This document shows, piece after piece, positions 8,556 to 18,056 of a DNA stretch of 64,000 bases (its first letter is position 1; each line of letters begins with the position of its first letter). The notes under the pieces were generated by a model that worked only from the letters and a program-made list of their open reading frames with translations, was not told where the DNA came from and did no database searches. Source of the stretch: AG2 sp036493735 (GTDB lineage Bacteria > Gemmatimonadota > Gemmatimonadetes > Gemmatimonadales > Gemmatimonadaceae); contig DASXPH010000090.1 in the NCBI GenBank assembly GCA_036493735.1, forward strand, positions 124,001 to 188,000, in the 5' to 3' direction. Both the position numbers and the translations under genes were made by a program.

Positions 8556-11318
8556 TTACAACCACGCTCCGAACCGCCGGACATACCAGACTTTCACGAC
8601 CTGCGTGAGCACCGAATAGCTCAACAGAGTCAGCGCGAGCCATCCGAAGTAGCTGAGGGGAAGCGGTTGCAGCTTGAGCTTCGCGCCGACGGCGAGGAAG
8701 GGGAGCGCCAATCCGCACGCCATGATGCCGCCCGTCAACAACAGGACGGGCCACGCAGCGCGGCTCTGCAGGAAAGGAATCCTGGCCGTGCGGATCATGT
8801 GGACGATGAGAGTCTGTGTAAGCAGCGATTCTATAAACCATCCCGATTGGAAGAGCGACTGCCGCGCTGGCGTGTTCGCTCGAAACACAAACCACATGAG
8901 GACAAACGTCGCGATATCGAAAATTGAACTGATTGGGCCGATGAATACCATAAACCGCCCGATGTCGTCGGCGCGCCACTGGCGCGGGACGGCGAGGTAC
9001 TCCGGATCCATGTCGTCCCACGGGATGGAGGTCTGTGAAAAGTCATACAACAAGTTGTTGGTCAGGAGCTGGATCGGCAGCATTGGCAGGAACGGCAAGA
9101 ATGCGCTCGCGACGAGGACGCTGAAGACGTTCCCGAAGTTGGAGCTCGCCGTCATCTTGATGTACTTGATTGTATTGCCGAAGGTGCGGCGCCCCTCGAT
9201 GACGCCTTCCTCGAGCACGAGCAGGCTCTTCTCGAGCAGAATGATGTCGGCGGACTCCTTCGCGATGTCCACCGCGGAGTCCACGGACACGCCGACGTCG
9301 GCTTCGCGCAAAGCCCCCGCGTCGTTGATGCCGTCCCCCATGAAGCCGACGGTGTGCCCGCGCGCCTTCAGCGAGTGCACGATGCGCGTCTTGTCATCGG
9401 GCGTCAGCTTCGCGAAGACCGAGTGGTTCGACACCAGCTTGCCGAACTCCTCCTCATCGAGGCCCTGCAATGCGCTGCCGAGGACGATGTGCTCCGCGTC
9501 GATGCCGACGTCGCGACAAATCTTCCGCGTCACGAGGTCGTTGTCGCCCGTGAGGATCTTCACATCGATGCCATGTTGGCCGAGGGCGCGCAGTGCCGGA
9601 GCCGCGGTCTCCTTGGGCGGATCGAGGAAGCCGATGAAGCCGGCGAGAATGAGATCGCGCTCGTCGGCGATCGTGTACGGTCCGTGGTCGACCGGGAATT
9701 CGCGATACGCGACGGCAACGACGCGAAAGCCGTCCTCGTTCATCTCGGCGACAAGCTCCTTCGCATCTTCACGTCGTTCGTCTTTCAGCTCGACGACGAG
9801 CTCCGCCTCGTCGAGCTGCGGTTCGTCGCGAACATAACGACAGACGGCGAGGATCTCCTCGACGGCGCCCTTGCAGATGAGCTGATGATCGCGATGCTCA
9901 TGATCGACGACGACGGACATTCGGCGGCGCGTGAAGTCGAACGGGCATTCGTCCACCTTGCCGTACGCCTTGTCGATCGCTAGCTCGCGTTTGAGCTCCG
10001 CGTGCTCGAGGACGGCGACGTCGAGCAGATTCTTGAGGCCGGTCTGGTAGAAGCTGTTGAGGTACGCCAGCGCGAGCACGAAGTCATCTTCCTCGCCGAC
10101 GGCGTTGACATGCTGCTCGAGCACGACTTTGTCCTGGGTGAGCGTGCCTGTCTTGTCGGTGCAGAGCACGTCCATCGCGCCGAAATTCTGAATCGAGTTG
10201 AGGCGCTTCACGATCGTCTTGTGGCGCGCCATGGTCACCGCGCCCTTCGCCAGGTTCGTCGTGACGATCATCGGAAGCATCTCGGGCGTGAGACCAACCG
10301 CGACGGCAAGGCCGAACAGAAAGGCTTCCAACCAATTTCCCTTACTGAGCCCGTTGATCAAGAACACCAACGGAACCATCACGGCGATGAAGCGGATAAA
10401 GAGCCAGCTCACCTTGCGGACACCAACATCGAACGCGGTGTCGGCGCGCCGGCCGACGAGTCCCTTCGCCATGCGGCCGAAGCTCGTCCGCGCGCCCGTG
10501 GCGACGACAACGGCACTCGCAGTGCCGCTGACGACGCTGGTGCCCATGAAGCAAATCGTCGACAATTCCGTTATCGCTGGCGTCGTGGCGGGACGCTCGG
10601 CGCGATCTGATTTCTCCACCGGGAGTGCTTCACCCGTGAGCGCCGCCTGCCCCACGAAGAGATCCTTCGCCGTGAGGAGGCGGACGTCGGCGGGAATCAT
10701 GTCGCCCGCGGAGAGATAAACGATGTCGCCCGGCACCAACTCGTCCATCGGGATCTCACGCCGCCGCATCGCCGGCGTGCTATCCGGAGGAAACTCATCG
10801 CCCTCGCGCTCGACGGCGGTGCTCGTGCGCACGAGGGCACGCAACGCCTGCGCCGATTTGTTCGACCGAAATTCCTGGACGAATCGCAACCCCGTACTGA
10901 ATGCCACCATCACGGCGATGACGATCATGGCTTCCTGATCGCCGGTCACGCCGGAGAGGATCGCCAGGGTCGTGAGCAGAAAATTGAACGGGTTCGCGAA
11001 CGCGCGGGCGAGCTCCGCGTACCACGTTGGTGGCTTCTCGTGGGCGACTTCATTGCGCCCGAATCGAGCGCGGCGTGCTTCGACCTGCTCCTCGGTGAGG
11101 CCGTTTCGCGTCGAGCCGAGCCGGCTGAGCACGTCCACGGCGTCGAGGAATGCGAGCTGGAGGAGCTCGTCGTCGGGACGAACAGCGCTCGTCGAGATGC
11201 CATGCGCGCCGCGCGCAGGTGGAGCGACGCGCGTTGTGCCACTGTCGGCGGACGCTCCGCCGTTGTCGATGGTCGCTCGCCTCATTGATTTCCGGACAAT
11301 GGTGACTCTTGCCACCAA
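8556..11318 (-). CDS. mgtA: Magnesium-transporting P-type ATPase
   Basis: A 920-aa P3B-type ATPase, near the usual length of MgtA/MgtB. Visible in order are a cation-ATPase N-terminal domain (LLQLAFLDAVDVLSRLGS..GLTEEQV), the TGEALPVEK actuator loop, the transmembrane motif AVAVGLTPEMLPMIV diagnostic for the Mg2+ ATPase family, the phosphorylated DKTGTLT, the KGAVEE nucleotide loop, ILTGDND and the hinge GFMGDGINDAGAL. It should import Mg2+ across the inner membrane. The 34-residue N-terminal extension before the domain is low-complexity, and a second ATG at 11285 is possible. No Mg2+ leader structure could be recognised in the short upstream region. Confidence 0.95.
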   Translation of the reverse strand: MVARVTIVRKSMRRATIDNGGASADSGTTRVAPPARGAHGISTSAVRPDDELLQLAFLDAVDVLSRLGSTRNGLTEEQVEARRARFGRNEVAHEKPPTWYAELARAFANPFNFLLTTLAILSGVTGDQEAMIVIAVMVAFSTGLRFVQEFRSNKSAQALRALVRTSTAVEREGDEFPPDSTPAMRRREIPMDELVPGDIVYLSAGDMIPADVRLLTAKDLFVGQAALTGEALPVEKSDRAERPATTPAITELSTICFMGTSVVSGTASAVVVATGARTSFGRMAKGLVGRRADTAFDVGVRKVSWLFIRFIAVMVPLVFLINGLSKGNWLEAFLFGLAVAVGLTPEMLPMIVTTNLAKGAVTMARHKTIVKRLNSIQNFGAMDVLCTDKTGTLTQDKVVLEQHVNAVGEEDDFVLALAYLNSFYQTGLKNLLDVAVLEHAELKRELAIDKAYGKVDECPFDFTRRRMSVVVDHEHRDHQLICKGAVEEILAVCRYVRDEPQLDEAELVVELKDERREDAKELVAEMNEDGFRVVAVAYREFPVDHGPYTIADERDLILAGFIGFLDPPKETAAPALRALGQHGIDVKILTGDNDLVTRKICRDVGIDAEHIVLGSALQGLDEEEFGKLVSNHSVFAKLTPDDKTRIVHSLKARGHTVGFMGDGINDAGALREADVGVSVDSAVDIAKESADIILLEKSLLVLEEGVIEGRRTFGNTIKYIKMTASSNFGNVFSVLVASAFLPFLPMLPIQLLTNNLLYDFSQTSIPWDDMDPEYLAVPRQWRADDIGRFMVFIGPISSIFDIATFVLMWFVFRANTPARQSLFQSGWFIESLLTQTLIVHMIRTARIPFLQSRAAWPVLLLTGGIMACGLALPFLAVGAKLKLQPLPLSYFGWLALTLLSYSVLTQVVKVWYVRRFGAWL

Positions 11319-11366
11319 TTAACACATTCACCGGAGAATGATGAGGCTCCTCAGCGCAAAGAACCG

Positions 11367-11864
11367 TTAACCGCCGCTGAACATCCCGATGAGTGCCCCC
11401 ATCGTCTCTCCGTCGAGATGATCGCGCGAGAGCATAGCGAGCGCCGCGCATTCAACGCCGTGATGCGCGAGCTCAACGAGTCGCCGCTGCTCGCGAGTCC
11501 AATTGCCGCTGCATCGCATCGTCAGAAAAAGCAGGGTCTCGACCGCGTCACAAATGCGCCATGCCGCGATCGAAAGGGCTGAATCGGCGAGAATCGAGTC
11601 CAATGCGATTTTCGCCTGCCGACATCGCGCGACAGCAACGGGATCTAGCGCAAGCTCGCGGCCGAACTCCAACCACGCTCCAGGAGATAACTCGGCAAGC
11701 CGATCAATGAACGCGTGCGCCTCCTCCCCTCGACTCGTCCCATCCCGACTCGAGCTCACGCTAGGCACTGACTTCAGCCCGGCACGCACGAGACGCAATC
11801 GCGCAGCGGTTTCCGACGTGTCTGCGGGCGTCGCCGCACGTGGCAGGAGATAAGAGGAGGTCAT
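11367..11864 (-). CDS. Hypothetical protein
   Basis: A 165-aa protein from the ATG at 11864, with GAGGAGG-type pairing strength weak to absent upstream. The N-terminal third is Ser/Ala/Arg-rich. The rest looks helical (EEAHAFIDRLAELSPGAWLEFG, then WRICDAVETLLFLTM). No signal peptide, metal motif or known domain is recognised. The frame stays open to 11921. It lies upstream of the Mg2+ ATPase in the same direction, 48 bp away, so cotranscription is possible. Confidence 0.5.
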   Translation of the reverse strand: MTSSYLLPRAATPADTSETAARLRLVRAGLKSVPSVSSSRDGTSRGEEAHAFIDRLAELSPGAWLEFGRELALDPVAVARCRQAKIALDSILADSALSIAAWRICDAVETLLFLTMRCSGNWTREQRRLVELAHHGVECAALAMLSRDHLDGETMGALIGMFSGG

Positions 11865-12187
11865 CGCTCGAGACTCACAGGGTGAGCTCAAGGTAGGTGC
11901 GCGCTCGTGAAGGCCGCACAAAGAGTCGGCCCCATCTCATAAAAAAGTCGTTAAAGACCGTGGAGCGCGGATTCCGTTCCGAATGGCCAATGGCGGTCCG
12001 CGTTCGCTGGCCATGGACACAAGCTATGCCTCTACCGACGTCGACCACCTAACGCCGTCGACGGGATGCGTTTCCGCCCAAGCGCGCGTCTTTTCACAAC
12101 TTTTTAATTCGATTATCGCCTTCATTCACGCGTCCTTAATGAGAAGGCCGTTATTGTTTCGTGGTCTCGCTCCCCTGGAGCTCCGTC
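11865..12187. promoter_or_regulatory. Upstream region of the kdp operon, probable promoter
   Basis: A 323-bp divergent spacer. It contains the only conspicuously A/T-rich stretches nearby: AAAAAAGTCGTTAAAG around 11940 and CAACTTTTTAATTCGATTATC around 12099. The second lies about 90 bp before the first Kdp reading frame and is a natural place for a promoter. A c-di-AMP or K+ leader was looked for and not recognised. Confidence 0.4.
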
Positions 12188-12307
12188 GTGATCGATGTCG
12201 CTTACGTGATTGGAACGATCCTCTTCTTCCTTCTTATGCTCCTGTACGTTGCCGCGTGCGAACGCCTGGGCCGCGGCGCGGACGCCGAGCGCGCAACGAA
12301 GGAGTAG
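12188..12307 (+). CDS. Small membrane peptide preceding kdpF
   Basis: A 39-aa frame with a GTG start, one hydrophobic helix (YVIGTILFFLLMLLYVAAC) and the charged tail ERLGRGADAERATKE. Just upstream is CTGGAGCTCC, a modest ribosome site. It ends 2 bp before kdpF. Small single-helix proteins ending in a CERL-like motif are often seen just upstream of kdpF in other bacteria, so it is probably a real member of the operon. Its role is not known; it may be a second KdpF-like accessory subunit. Confidence 0.7.
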   Translation: MIDVAYVIGTILFFLLMLLYVAACERLGRGADAERATKE

Positions 12308-12309
12308 TC

Positions 12310-12399
12310 GTGACGCTCGAAAGCTGGATCGCGGGCGCGCTCGCGGTCGGACTCCTCATCTATCTCATCTACACCCTGCTGCGACCGGAACGGTTCTGA
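12310..12399 (+). CDS. kdpF: Potassium-transporting ATPase accessory subunit KdpF
   Basis: A 29-aa single-helix peptide with a GTG start, containing AGALAVGLLIYLIYTLLRPERF. The YLxYxLLRPErF ending is the KdpF signature. KdpF stabilises the KdpABC complex in the inner membrane. It sits 7 bp before kdpA. Confidence 0.9.
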   Translation: MTLESWIAGALAVGLLIYLIYTLLRPERF

Positions 12400-12406
12400 G
12401 CGCGTT

Positions 12407-14125
12407 ATGACAGTCAACGGTTGGCTACAGATCCTCTTCTTTTGCGTCTCCGTTCTCGTCGTCGCAAAGCCGCTCGGTCTCTATCTCGTGCGCGTTTACA
12501 ACGGCACCTATCGATGGCTCGCGCCTCTCGAGCGTGTGATCTACCGCATGTGCGGCGTCGATGCGCAGGAGGACCAGCATTGGACGCGATATGCCGGCGC
12601 CATGCTGCTCTTCAGCGCGGCTTCGATGCTGCTGACGTATGTCGTGCTCCGACTGCAGCGGATGTTGCCCCTCAACCCGCAGCATCTGCCCGCGGTGGTG
12701 GCCCGCCAGGCGTTCGAAACGTCGGCTTCGTTCACGACGAACACGAACTGGCAGTCCTATGTCGGTGAGACGACGATGTCGTACTTCTCACAGATGAGCC
12801 AACTCGCATTTCACAACTTCATATCGGCTGCCGTTGGCATGGCGGTCGCCGTGGCGTTCGTGCGCGGTATCGCCCGCCGCTCGGCGGGGCGGCTCGGCAA
12901 CTTCTGGGTGGACCTCACTCGTGGAACGCTCTATATCCTTCTTCCGTTCTCCCTCGTCGTCGCGCTGATCTTCGTTCAGCAAGGCGTCATTCAGAACATC
13001 AGACCCTATCTCGAGATCACGACACTCGAGGGGGCGAAGCAGACGATCGCCATGGGGCCCGTCGCGAGCCAGGAGGCAATCAAACAGCTCGGCACGAATG
13101 GCGGCGGCTTCTTCAATGCGAACGCTGCCCATCCGTTCGAGAATCCAACGCCGTGGAGCAACTTCTGGTCGATGCTCACGATCTTCATGATCCCCTCGGC
13201 GCTGACGTATTTGCTGGGCCGTATGGTGAAGAATCAGAAGCATGGCTGGGCGGTGTGGGCGGCGATGTTCGTGCTCTTCTTCGGCGGTGTGTGGATGGCC
13301 TACTGGGCCGAGGCGCGCGGCAATCCGATTCACGCGGCGCGCGGCATCGATGTCGCCGGCGCCGTCGCCGGACATTCCGCTGGGAATATGGAGGGAAAGG
13401 AAGTTCGCTTCGGCATCGCGAATTCCGCGCTCTACGCGACGGTGACAACGGATGCATCCTGTGGCGCGGTGAACGCGATGCACGACTCGTTCACGCCGCT
13501 GGGAGGGCTCGTTCCGCTCGTCAACATCCAGTTGGGCGAGGTCGTGTTTGGCGGCGTGGGCGCGGGCCTCTACGGGATGCTCGTTATGGTCGTGCTGACG
13601 GTGTTCATCGCGGGCCTCATGGTCGGCAGGACGCCGGAGTATCTGGGCAAGAAGATTCAGGCCCGGGAAGTCCAGGTCGCGATGCTCTACATCCTCGTGT
13701 TCCCGGCCGCGATTCTGACGATGACGGCGATCTCGGTGCTCCTGCCCGCGGGACTCAAGGGACTGAATAACGCCGGCCCGCACGGCCTGTCGGAGATTCT
13801 CTATGCCTTCACGTCGACGGCCGGAAACAACGGCAGCGCGTTCGCGGGCCTAACGGGAACAACATACTACTACAACACGATGCTCGGCGTGAACACTCTC
13901 ATCGGCCGGTTCGCGATGATGGTGCCGATGCTCGCCCTCGCTGGATTCCTGGCCGAGAAGAAAAGCGTTCCCGAATCGGCCGGCACTTTTCCGGTGACGA
14001 CGCCCCTGTTCGTCGCACTCCTCGTCTCCGTCATCATCGTCGTGAGCGCGCTCACCTTCTTTCCAGCGCTTTCCCTGAGTCCGGTCGTTGAGCACCTGCT
14101 GATGAACTCGGGGAAGCTATTCTGA
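12407..14125 (+). CDS. kdpA: Potassium-transporting ATPase subunit KdpA
   Basis: A 572-aa multi-pass protein, matching the usual KdpA length. It contains the four selectivity-filter-like regions of this SKT-superfamily subunit: SFTTNTNWQSY, the GTNGGGFFNANAAHPFENP signature, TTDASCGAVNAMHDSFTPLGG split around the third loop, and TSTAGNNGSAFAGL. It forms the K+ pathway of the high-affinity KdpFABC pump. It is followed by kdpB after 1 bp. Confidence 0.98.
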   Translation: MTVNGWLQILFFCVSVLVVAKPLGLYLVRVYNGTYRWLAPLERVIYRMCGVDAQEDQHWTRYAGAMLLFSAASMLLTYVVLRLQRMLPLNPQHLPAVVARQAFETSASFTTNTNWQSYVGETTMSYFSQMSQLAFHNFISAAVGMAVAVAFVRGIARRSAGRLGNFWVDLTRGTLYILLPFSLVVALIFVQQGVIQNIRPYLEITTLEGAKQTIAMGPVASQEAIKQLGTNGGGFFNANAAHPFENPTPWSNFWSMLTIFMIPSALTYLLGRMVKNQKHGWAVWAAMFVLFFGGVWMAYWAEARGNPIHAARGIDVAGAVAGHSAGNMEGKEVRFGIANSALYATVTTDASCGAVNAMHDSFTPLGGLVPLVNIQLGEVVFGGVGAGLYGMLVMVVLTVFIAGLMVGRTPEYLGKKIQAREVQVAMLYILVFPAAILTMTAISVLLPAGLKGLNNAGPHGLSEILYAFTSTAGNNGSAFAGLTGTTYYYNTMLGVNTLIGRFAMMVPMLALAGFLAEKKSVPESAGTFPVTTPLFVALLVSVIIVVSALTFFPALSLSPVVEHLLMNSGKLF

Positions 14126-14126
14126 T

Positions 14127-16298
14127 ATGACGACCATTCCCACTCTCCCTCCTGCTTCTACGAGCGATGCGCGCGCCGGTTCTCACGTGGCCGCGCAACG
14201 CCAGCGCGCAGGCCGGAAACGTCCACTCTTCGATCCCCCCATCGTCCGACGAGCGATTCGCGACGCGTTCGTGAAGCTCGACCCGCGGCGTATGGTCCGG
14301 AATCCGGTGATGTTCGTCGTGCTCATCGGCTCGGCATACACGACGCTCGTGTTTATCCGCGACCTGCTGGGGGGTCGTTCCGATTGGGGATTTACGCTGC
14401 AGCTCGCGCTCTGGCTCTGGTTCACCGTGGTGTTCGCGAACTTCGCTGAAGCGATGGCCGAAGGGCGCGGCAAGGCCCAGGCAGATACGCTGCGCAAGTC
14501 GCGCACGCAGACGACCGCGAAACGATTGTTCGATAAGTCGGCGGGGCGCATTGACCGTGCGCGCTTCGAGGAGGTGAATGCGGAGCAGCTACGTCGCGGC
14601 GATCTGGTCCTCTGCCTTCCTGGCGACGTCATTCCCGGCGATGGCGAGGTGATCGAGGGCGTGGCCTCCGTGGACGAGAGCGCCATCACTGGCGAGAGTG
14701 CACCGGTCATTCGTGAATCGGGTGGCGATCGCTCCGCGGTGACCGGCGGCACCAAGGTGCTGTCCGACTACATCGTGGTGAAGATCACCGCCAATCCGGG
14801 CGAGACGTTTCTCGACCGAATGATCGCGCTCGTCGAGGGGGCGTCGCGGCAGAAGACGCCCAACGAGATCGCCCTGACCATCCTGCTGTCCGGCCTGACG
14901 ATTGTGTTCCTGTTCGCGGTCGCGACACTGCAGCCGTTCGCGGTCTACAGCGGATCGCCGACGACGATCCCGATCCTGATCGCGCTACTGGTCTGCCTCA
15001 TTCCGACGACGATTGGCGGTTTGCTGTCCGCCATCGGCATCGCCGGCATGGATCGGATGATTCAGCAAAACGTCATCGCGATGAGCGGCCGCGCGGTCGA
15101 GGCAGCCGGGGACGTCAACACACTCCTGCTCGACAAGACGGGAACGATCACGCTCGGCAATCGGCAGGCGTCGGATTTTCTTCCGGTCAGTGGCGTCGAG
15201 GCCGAGTTGCTGGCAGACCGTGCGCAGTTAGCCTCGTTAGCCGACGAGACGCCGGAGGGGCGCAGCATCGTCGTGCTCGCGAAAACCAAATTTGGCATTC
15301 GCGCGCGCGAGGTGGGCGGCGAGCACGCTGGGCATCGCGACGTGACGTTCATTCCATTCAGCGCCAGCACGCGCATGAGCGGTGTGGATACCGGTGACGG
15401 ATATCAGGTTCGGAAGGGCGCTGGCGACGCGGTGCTGGCGTGGGTGCGTCAAGCGGGTGGGCACACGCCGGCGGATATCGATTCGGCCGTTCGGCGTGTC
15501 GCCCTCGAGGGCGGCACGCCGCTCCTCGTCGCCGAAAAGGGAAACAGCCATGGACCACGAGTCCTTGGTGTCGTCTATCTCAAGGATGCCGTGAAGGGCG
15601 GCATTCGCGAGCGCTTCGATCGGTTGCGGGCAATGGGTATTCGCACCGTCATGATCACTGGTGACAATCCACTCACGGCCGCGGCGATTGCGAAGGAAGC
15701 GGGCGTCGACGATTTCCTGGCCGAAGCGAAGCCCGAGGACAAGATGGCGCTGATCCAACGCGAACAGGCCGGCGGCCGGCTTGTGGCGATGACGGGTGAC
15801 GGCACGAATGACGCACCGGCGCTCGCTCAGGCGGACGTCGGCGTGGCGATGAACACGGGCACGCAGGCAGCGAAGGAGGCCGGCAATCTCATCGACCTGG
15901 ATTCCAATCCCACGAAACTCATCGAGGTCGTGGAGATCGGCAAGCAGTTGCTCATGACGCGCGGCTCGCTCACGACCTTCTCCATCGCGAACGACGTCGC
16001 GAAGTACTTCGCCATCATCCCAGCCATTTTCGTTGCAACATATCCGGTTTTGCAGACGCTCAATATCATGCGATTGCACTCGCCGCAATCGGCGATTCTG
16101 GCGAGTGTGATCTTCAACGCGCTGATCATCATCGCACTGATCCCGCTCGCGTTGCGCGGTGTGACGTACCGGCCGGCGCCAGCGGCGGTGATTCTGCGCC
16201 GCAATCTGTTCGTGTACGGTCTGGGCGGCCTCATCGTGCCGTTCGCCGGCATCAAATTGATCGACATGCTGCTGGTTTTCTCTCACCTTGCCTCGTGA
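14127..16298 (+). CDS. kdpB: Potassium-transporting ATPase ATP-binding subunit KdpB
   Basis: A 723-aa P1A-type ATPase. The phosphorylated Asp is D336 in DKTGTIT. Also visible are TGESAPVI (actuator), KGAGDAVL (nucleotide site), MITGDNPLTAAAIAKEAG and AMTGDGTNDAPALAQADV (hinge). The core matches KdpB closely; an N-terminal tail of about 35 Ala/Arg-rich residues makes it longer than the usual 680-690 aa. It hydrolyses ATP to drive K+ through KdpA. It overlaps the kdpC start by 4 bp (GTGA). Confidence 0.98.
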   Translation: MTTIPTLPPASTSDARAGSHVAAQRQRAGRKRPLFDPPIVRRAIRDAFVKLDPRRMVRNPVMFVVLIGSAYTTLVFIRDLLGGRSDWGFTLQLALWLWFTVVFANFAEAMAEGRGKAQADTLRKSRTQTTAKRLFDKSAGRIDRARFEEVNAEQLRRGDLVLCLPGDVIPGDGEVIEGVASVDESAITGESAPVIRESGGDRSAVTGGTKVLSDYIVVKITANPGETFLDRMIALVEGASRQKTPNEIALTILLSGLTIVFLFAVATLQPFAVYSGSPTTIPILIALLVCLIPTTIGGLLSAIGIAGMDRMIQQNVIAMSGRAVEAAGDVNTLLLDKTGTITLGNRQASDFLPVSGVEAELLADRAQLASLADETPEGRSIVVLAKTKFGIRAREVGGEHAGHRDVTFIPFSASTRMSGVDTGDGYQVRKGAGDAVLAWVRQAGGHTPADIDSAVRRVALEGGTPLLVAEKGNSHGPRVLGVVYLKDAVKGGIRERFDRLRAMGIRTVMITGDNPLTAAAIAKEAGVDDFLAEAKPEDKMALIQREQAGGRLVAMTGDGTNDAPALAQADVGVAMNTGTQAAKEAGNLIDLDSNPTKLIEVVEIGKQLLMTRGSLTTFSIANDVAKYFAIIPAIFVATYPVLQTLNIMRLHSPQSAILASVIFNALIIIALIPLALRGVTYRPAPAAVILRRNLFVYGLGGLIVPFAGIKLIDMLLVFSHLAS

Positions 16299-16906
16299 CG
16301 TCGATGCTCAGAAAACAACTCTGGCCGGCGATCGGGATGACGCTCGTGCTCTGCGTCATCACCGGCTTGATCTATCCAGGCGTTGTCACCGCCCTCGCCC
16401 AGGTGCTGTTCCCCCGTGAGGCAAACGGCTCGCTCGTCACGGTGAACGGTCGCATCGTCGGAAGCGAGTTGATTGGTCAGACCTTCACACGCCCTGAGTA
16501 TTTCCATCCGCGGCCGTCGGCCGCGGGCAGCGGCTACGATGCCACGGCATCGGGAGGCACGAATAGAGGACCGACGGACGCCAAGCTCGCGGACACCCTG
16601 ATCGCGCAGGCGATCGACAGTGTCGTGAAGAGTGATGGTGCCGTGAAGGGATCGATCCCATCGGACATGGTCACCTCCTCCGGCTCTGGACTCGACCCGG
16701 ATATCTCGCCGGCGAATGCGCGCCTTCAAGTTCCACGCGTCGCCCGCGCGCGCGGTGTGCCTGACGCCACGGTCGCGGCCGTTCTCGCGCGCCACATCCT
16801 GGGTCGTCAGTTCGGATTCTTCGGCGAGCCTCGCGTCAACGTTCTTCTCCTCAACGTCGCGCTGGACTCGGCGTTCGGTGCACCGAGACCGGTCCCAGAC
16901 AAATAG
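16295..16906 (+). CDS. kdpC: Potassium-transporting ATPase subunit KdpC
   Basis: A 203-aa protein. One N-terminal helix (LWPAIGMTLVLCVITGLIYP) is followed by the periplasmic KdpC domain with GSELIGQTFTRPEYFHPRPS, GSGYDATASGGTN, the PSDMVTSSGSGLDPDISP signature, and a C-terminal LNVALD. KdpC assists ATP and K+ binding by KdpB/KdpA. The GTG start overlaps the kdpB stop. Confidence 0.97.
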   Translation: MTSMLRKQLWPAIGMTLVLCVITGLIYPGVVTALAQVLFPREANGSLVTVNGRIVGSELIGQTFTRPEYFHPRPSAAGSGYDATASGGTNRGPTDAKLADTLIAQAIDSVVKSDGAVKGSIPSDMVTSSGSGLDPDISPANARLQVPRVARARGVPDATVAAVLARHILGRQFGFFGEPRVNVLLLNVALDSAFGAPRPVPDK

Positions 16907-16920
16907 CCACAGCTCGCTCC

Positions 16921-18045
16921 ATGCACACCGTACTGAAAGTGGCCCTGAGCGCACTTCTCCTAACGCCGGCTATTGGTCATGCTCAATCGGCAGTCGATAC
17001 GACGATCAAGGTCACGTTCGGCGGCTTCATCGATGGCTATTATGCGTACGATTTCGATCGTCCGCCAACGATCGATCGATCTTTTTTCGGCGGCGCGTTG
17101 TTTACAACTCAGCCTGCTCGGCACGACGAGTTCAATGTCAACCTCGCCTATCTCGAGACGAACATCAGCGGCAACCGCGTTCATGGTCGCCTCGCGTTGC
17201 AGGCCGGCACCTCGGTGCAGGACAACTACAACAACGAGCCAAACATCGGCACCGTGAGCGGTCCTTTGCTCTCACGCCTGCTGCAGGAAGCCTATGCGGG
17301 ATACGAGGTCGCGCAAAACCTCTGGATCGACGCCGGCATCTTTTACTCGAACGCGGGGCTCGAAGGGTGGGTCTCGAAGGATAACCCGACGTATACCCGC
17401 TCTCTGGTCGCGGACTACTCGCCGTACTACTCGAGCGGCCTTCGTGCCATCTGGCAAGCCACGCCAAAGCTTGCGGCGCGGGTCGATCTGATCAACGGTT
17501 GGCAAAACATCTCCGAAACGAACAGCGAAAAGGGGGTAGGGCTACGGCTCGACTACAGCGCGACCGCCGAGATCACCTTGAGCTATTACAACTTGTTCAA
17601 TGACGAGACAGGCAACACCGTGGAACCGGGCGCTCGTCTACGAGTCTTCAATGGGGTTGGTGCGAAATACACGACAAGCCGTACGACGTTGCTCGGCGAG
17701 GTCGATGCGGGCACGCTACGTCCACCCTCGTCTGGCGGCATCGCCGGCAACTGGTGGGGGTTTACCGCCATTGCGCGGCAAAAGGTCACGCCGACGGTTG
17801 CCCTGGTCGGGCGCGGCGAGGCCTATCGCGATCCGCAGCAGGTGAACATCGTGACAGGTCTGCCCGAACCCTTCCGTGGCTACGGTGGATCGTTAGGCAT
17901 CGATGTCGTGCCGCAACCGAGGGTCATGTGGCGGAGTGAACTGCGTGGCTTCGTCAACGACGAGGCGATCTTTCCCGACGCGCAGCGCCCGACGCCGCGC
18001 AGGAACGACGTCTTCCTCGTCAGCTCCTTGTCACTCGCTTTCTAG
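16921..18045 (+). CDS. Outer-membrane beta-barrel porin of the kdp operon (BBP2-like)
   Basis: A 374-aa protein with a signal peptide ending TPAIGHA-QSA. The rest alternates polar and hydrophobic residues as in a beta barrel, starting with VTFGGFIDGYYAYDFDRP and ending with VFLVSSLSLAF, a terminal aromatic strand suited to BAM recognition. The pattern matches the OmpL-like beta-barrel porin-2 family. It is placed between kdpC (15 bp) and kdpD (11 bp), so it is in the operon. It probably brings K+ or small solutes through the outer membrane when the pump is induced; that role is inference from context. Confidence 0.85.
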   Translation: MHTVLKVALSALLLTPAIGHAQSAVDTTIKVTFGGFIDGYYAYDFDRPPTIDRSFFGGALFTTQPARHDEFNVNLAYLETNISGNRVHGRLALQAGTSVQDNYNNEPNIGTVSGPLLSRLLQEAYAGYEVAQNLWIDAGIFYSNAGLEGWVSKDNPTYTRSLVADYSPYYSSGLRAIWQATPKLAARVDLINGWQNISETNSEKGVGLRLDYSATAEITLSYYNLFNDETGNTVEPGARLRVFNGVGAKYTTSRTTLLGEVDAGTLRPPSSGGIAGNWWGFTAIARQKVTPTVALVGRGEAYRDPQQVNIVTGLPEPFRGYGGSLGIDVVPQPRVMWRSELRGFVNDEAIFPDAQRPTPRRNDVFLVSSLSLAF

Positions 18046-18056
18046 GAGTTCTCATC

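Noticed and set aside
8674..9837. 387-codon open frame opposite the Mg2+ ATPase gene
   Set aside because: Ser/Arg/Pro-rich, no domain; a shadow frame of a clear P-type ATPase gene in GC-rich DNA.
11865..12187. c-di-AMP or other riboswitch before kdp
   Set aside because: No recognisable conserved riboswitch core could be matched by eye.
12788..13783. 331-codon open frame opposite kdpA
   Set aside because: Rich in His, Arg and Asp with no family features; antisense of a conserved gene.
15237..16286. 349-codon open frame opposite kdpB
   Set aside because: Same reason: compositionally biased shadow of a conserved gene.
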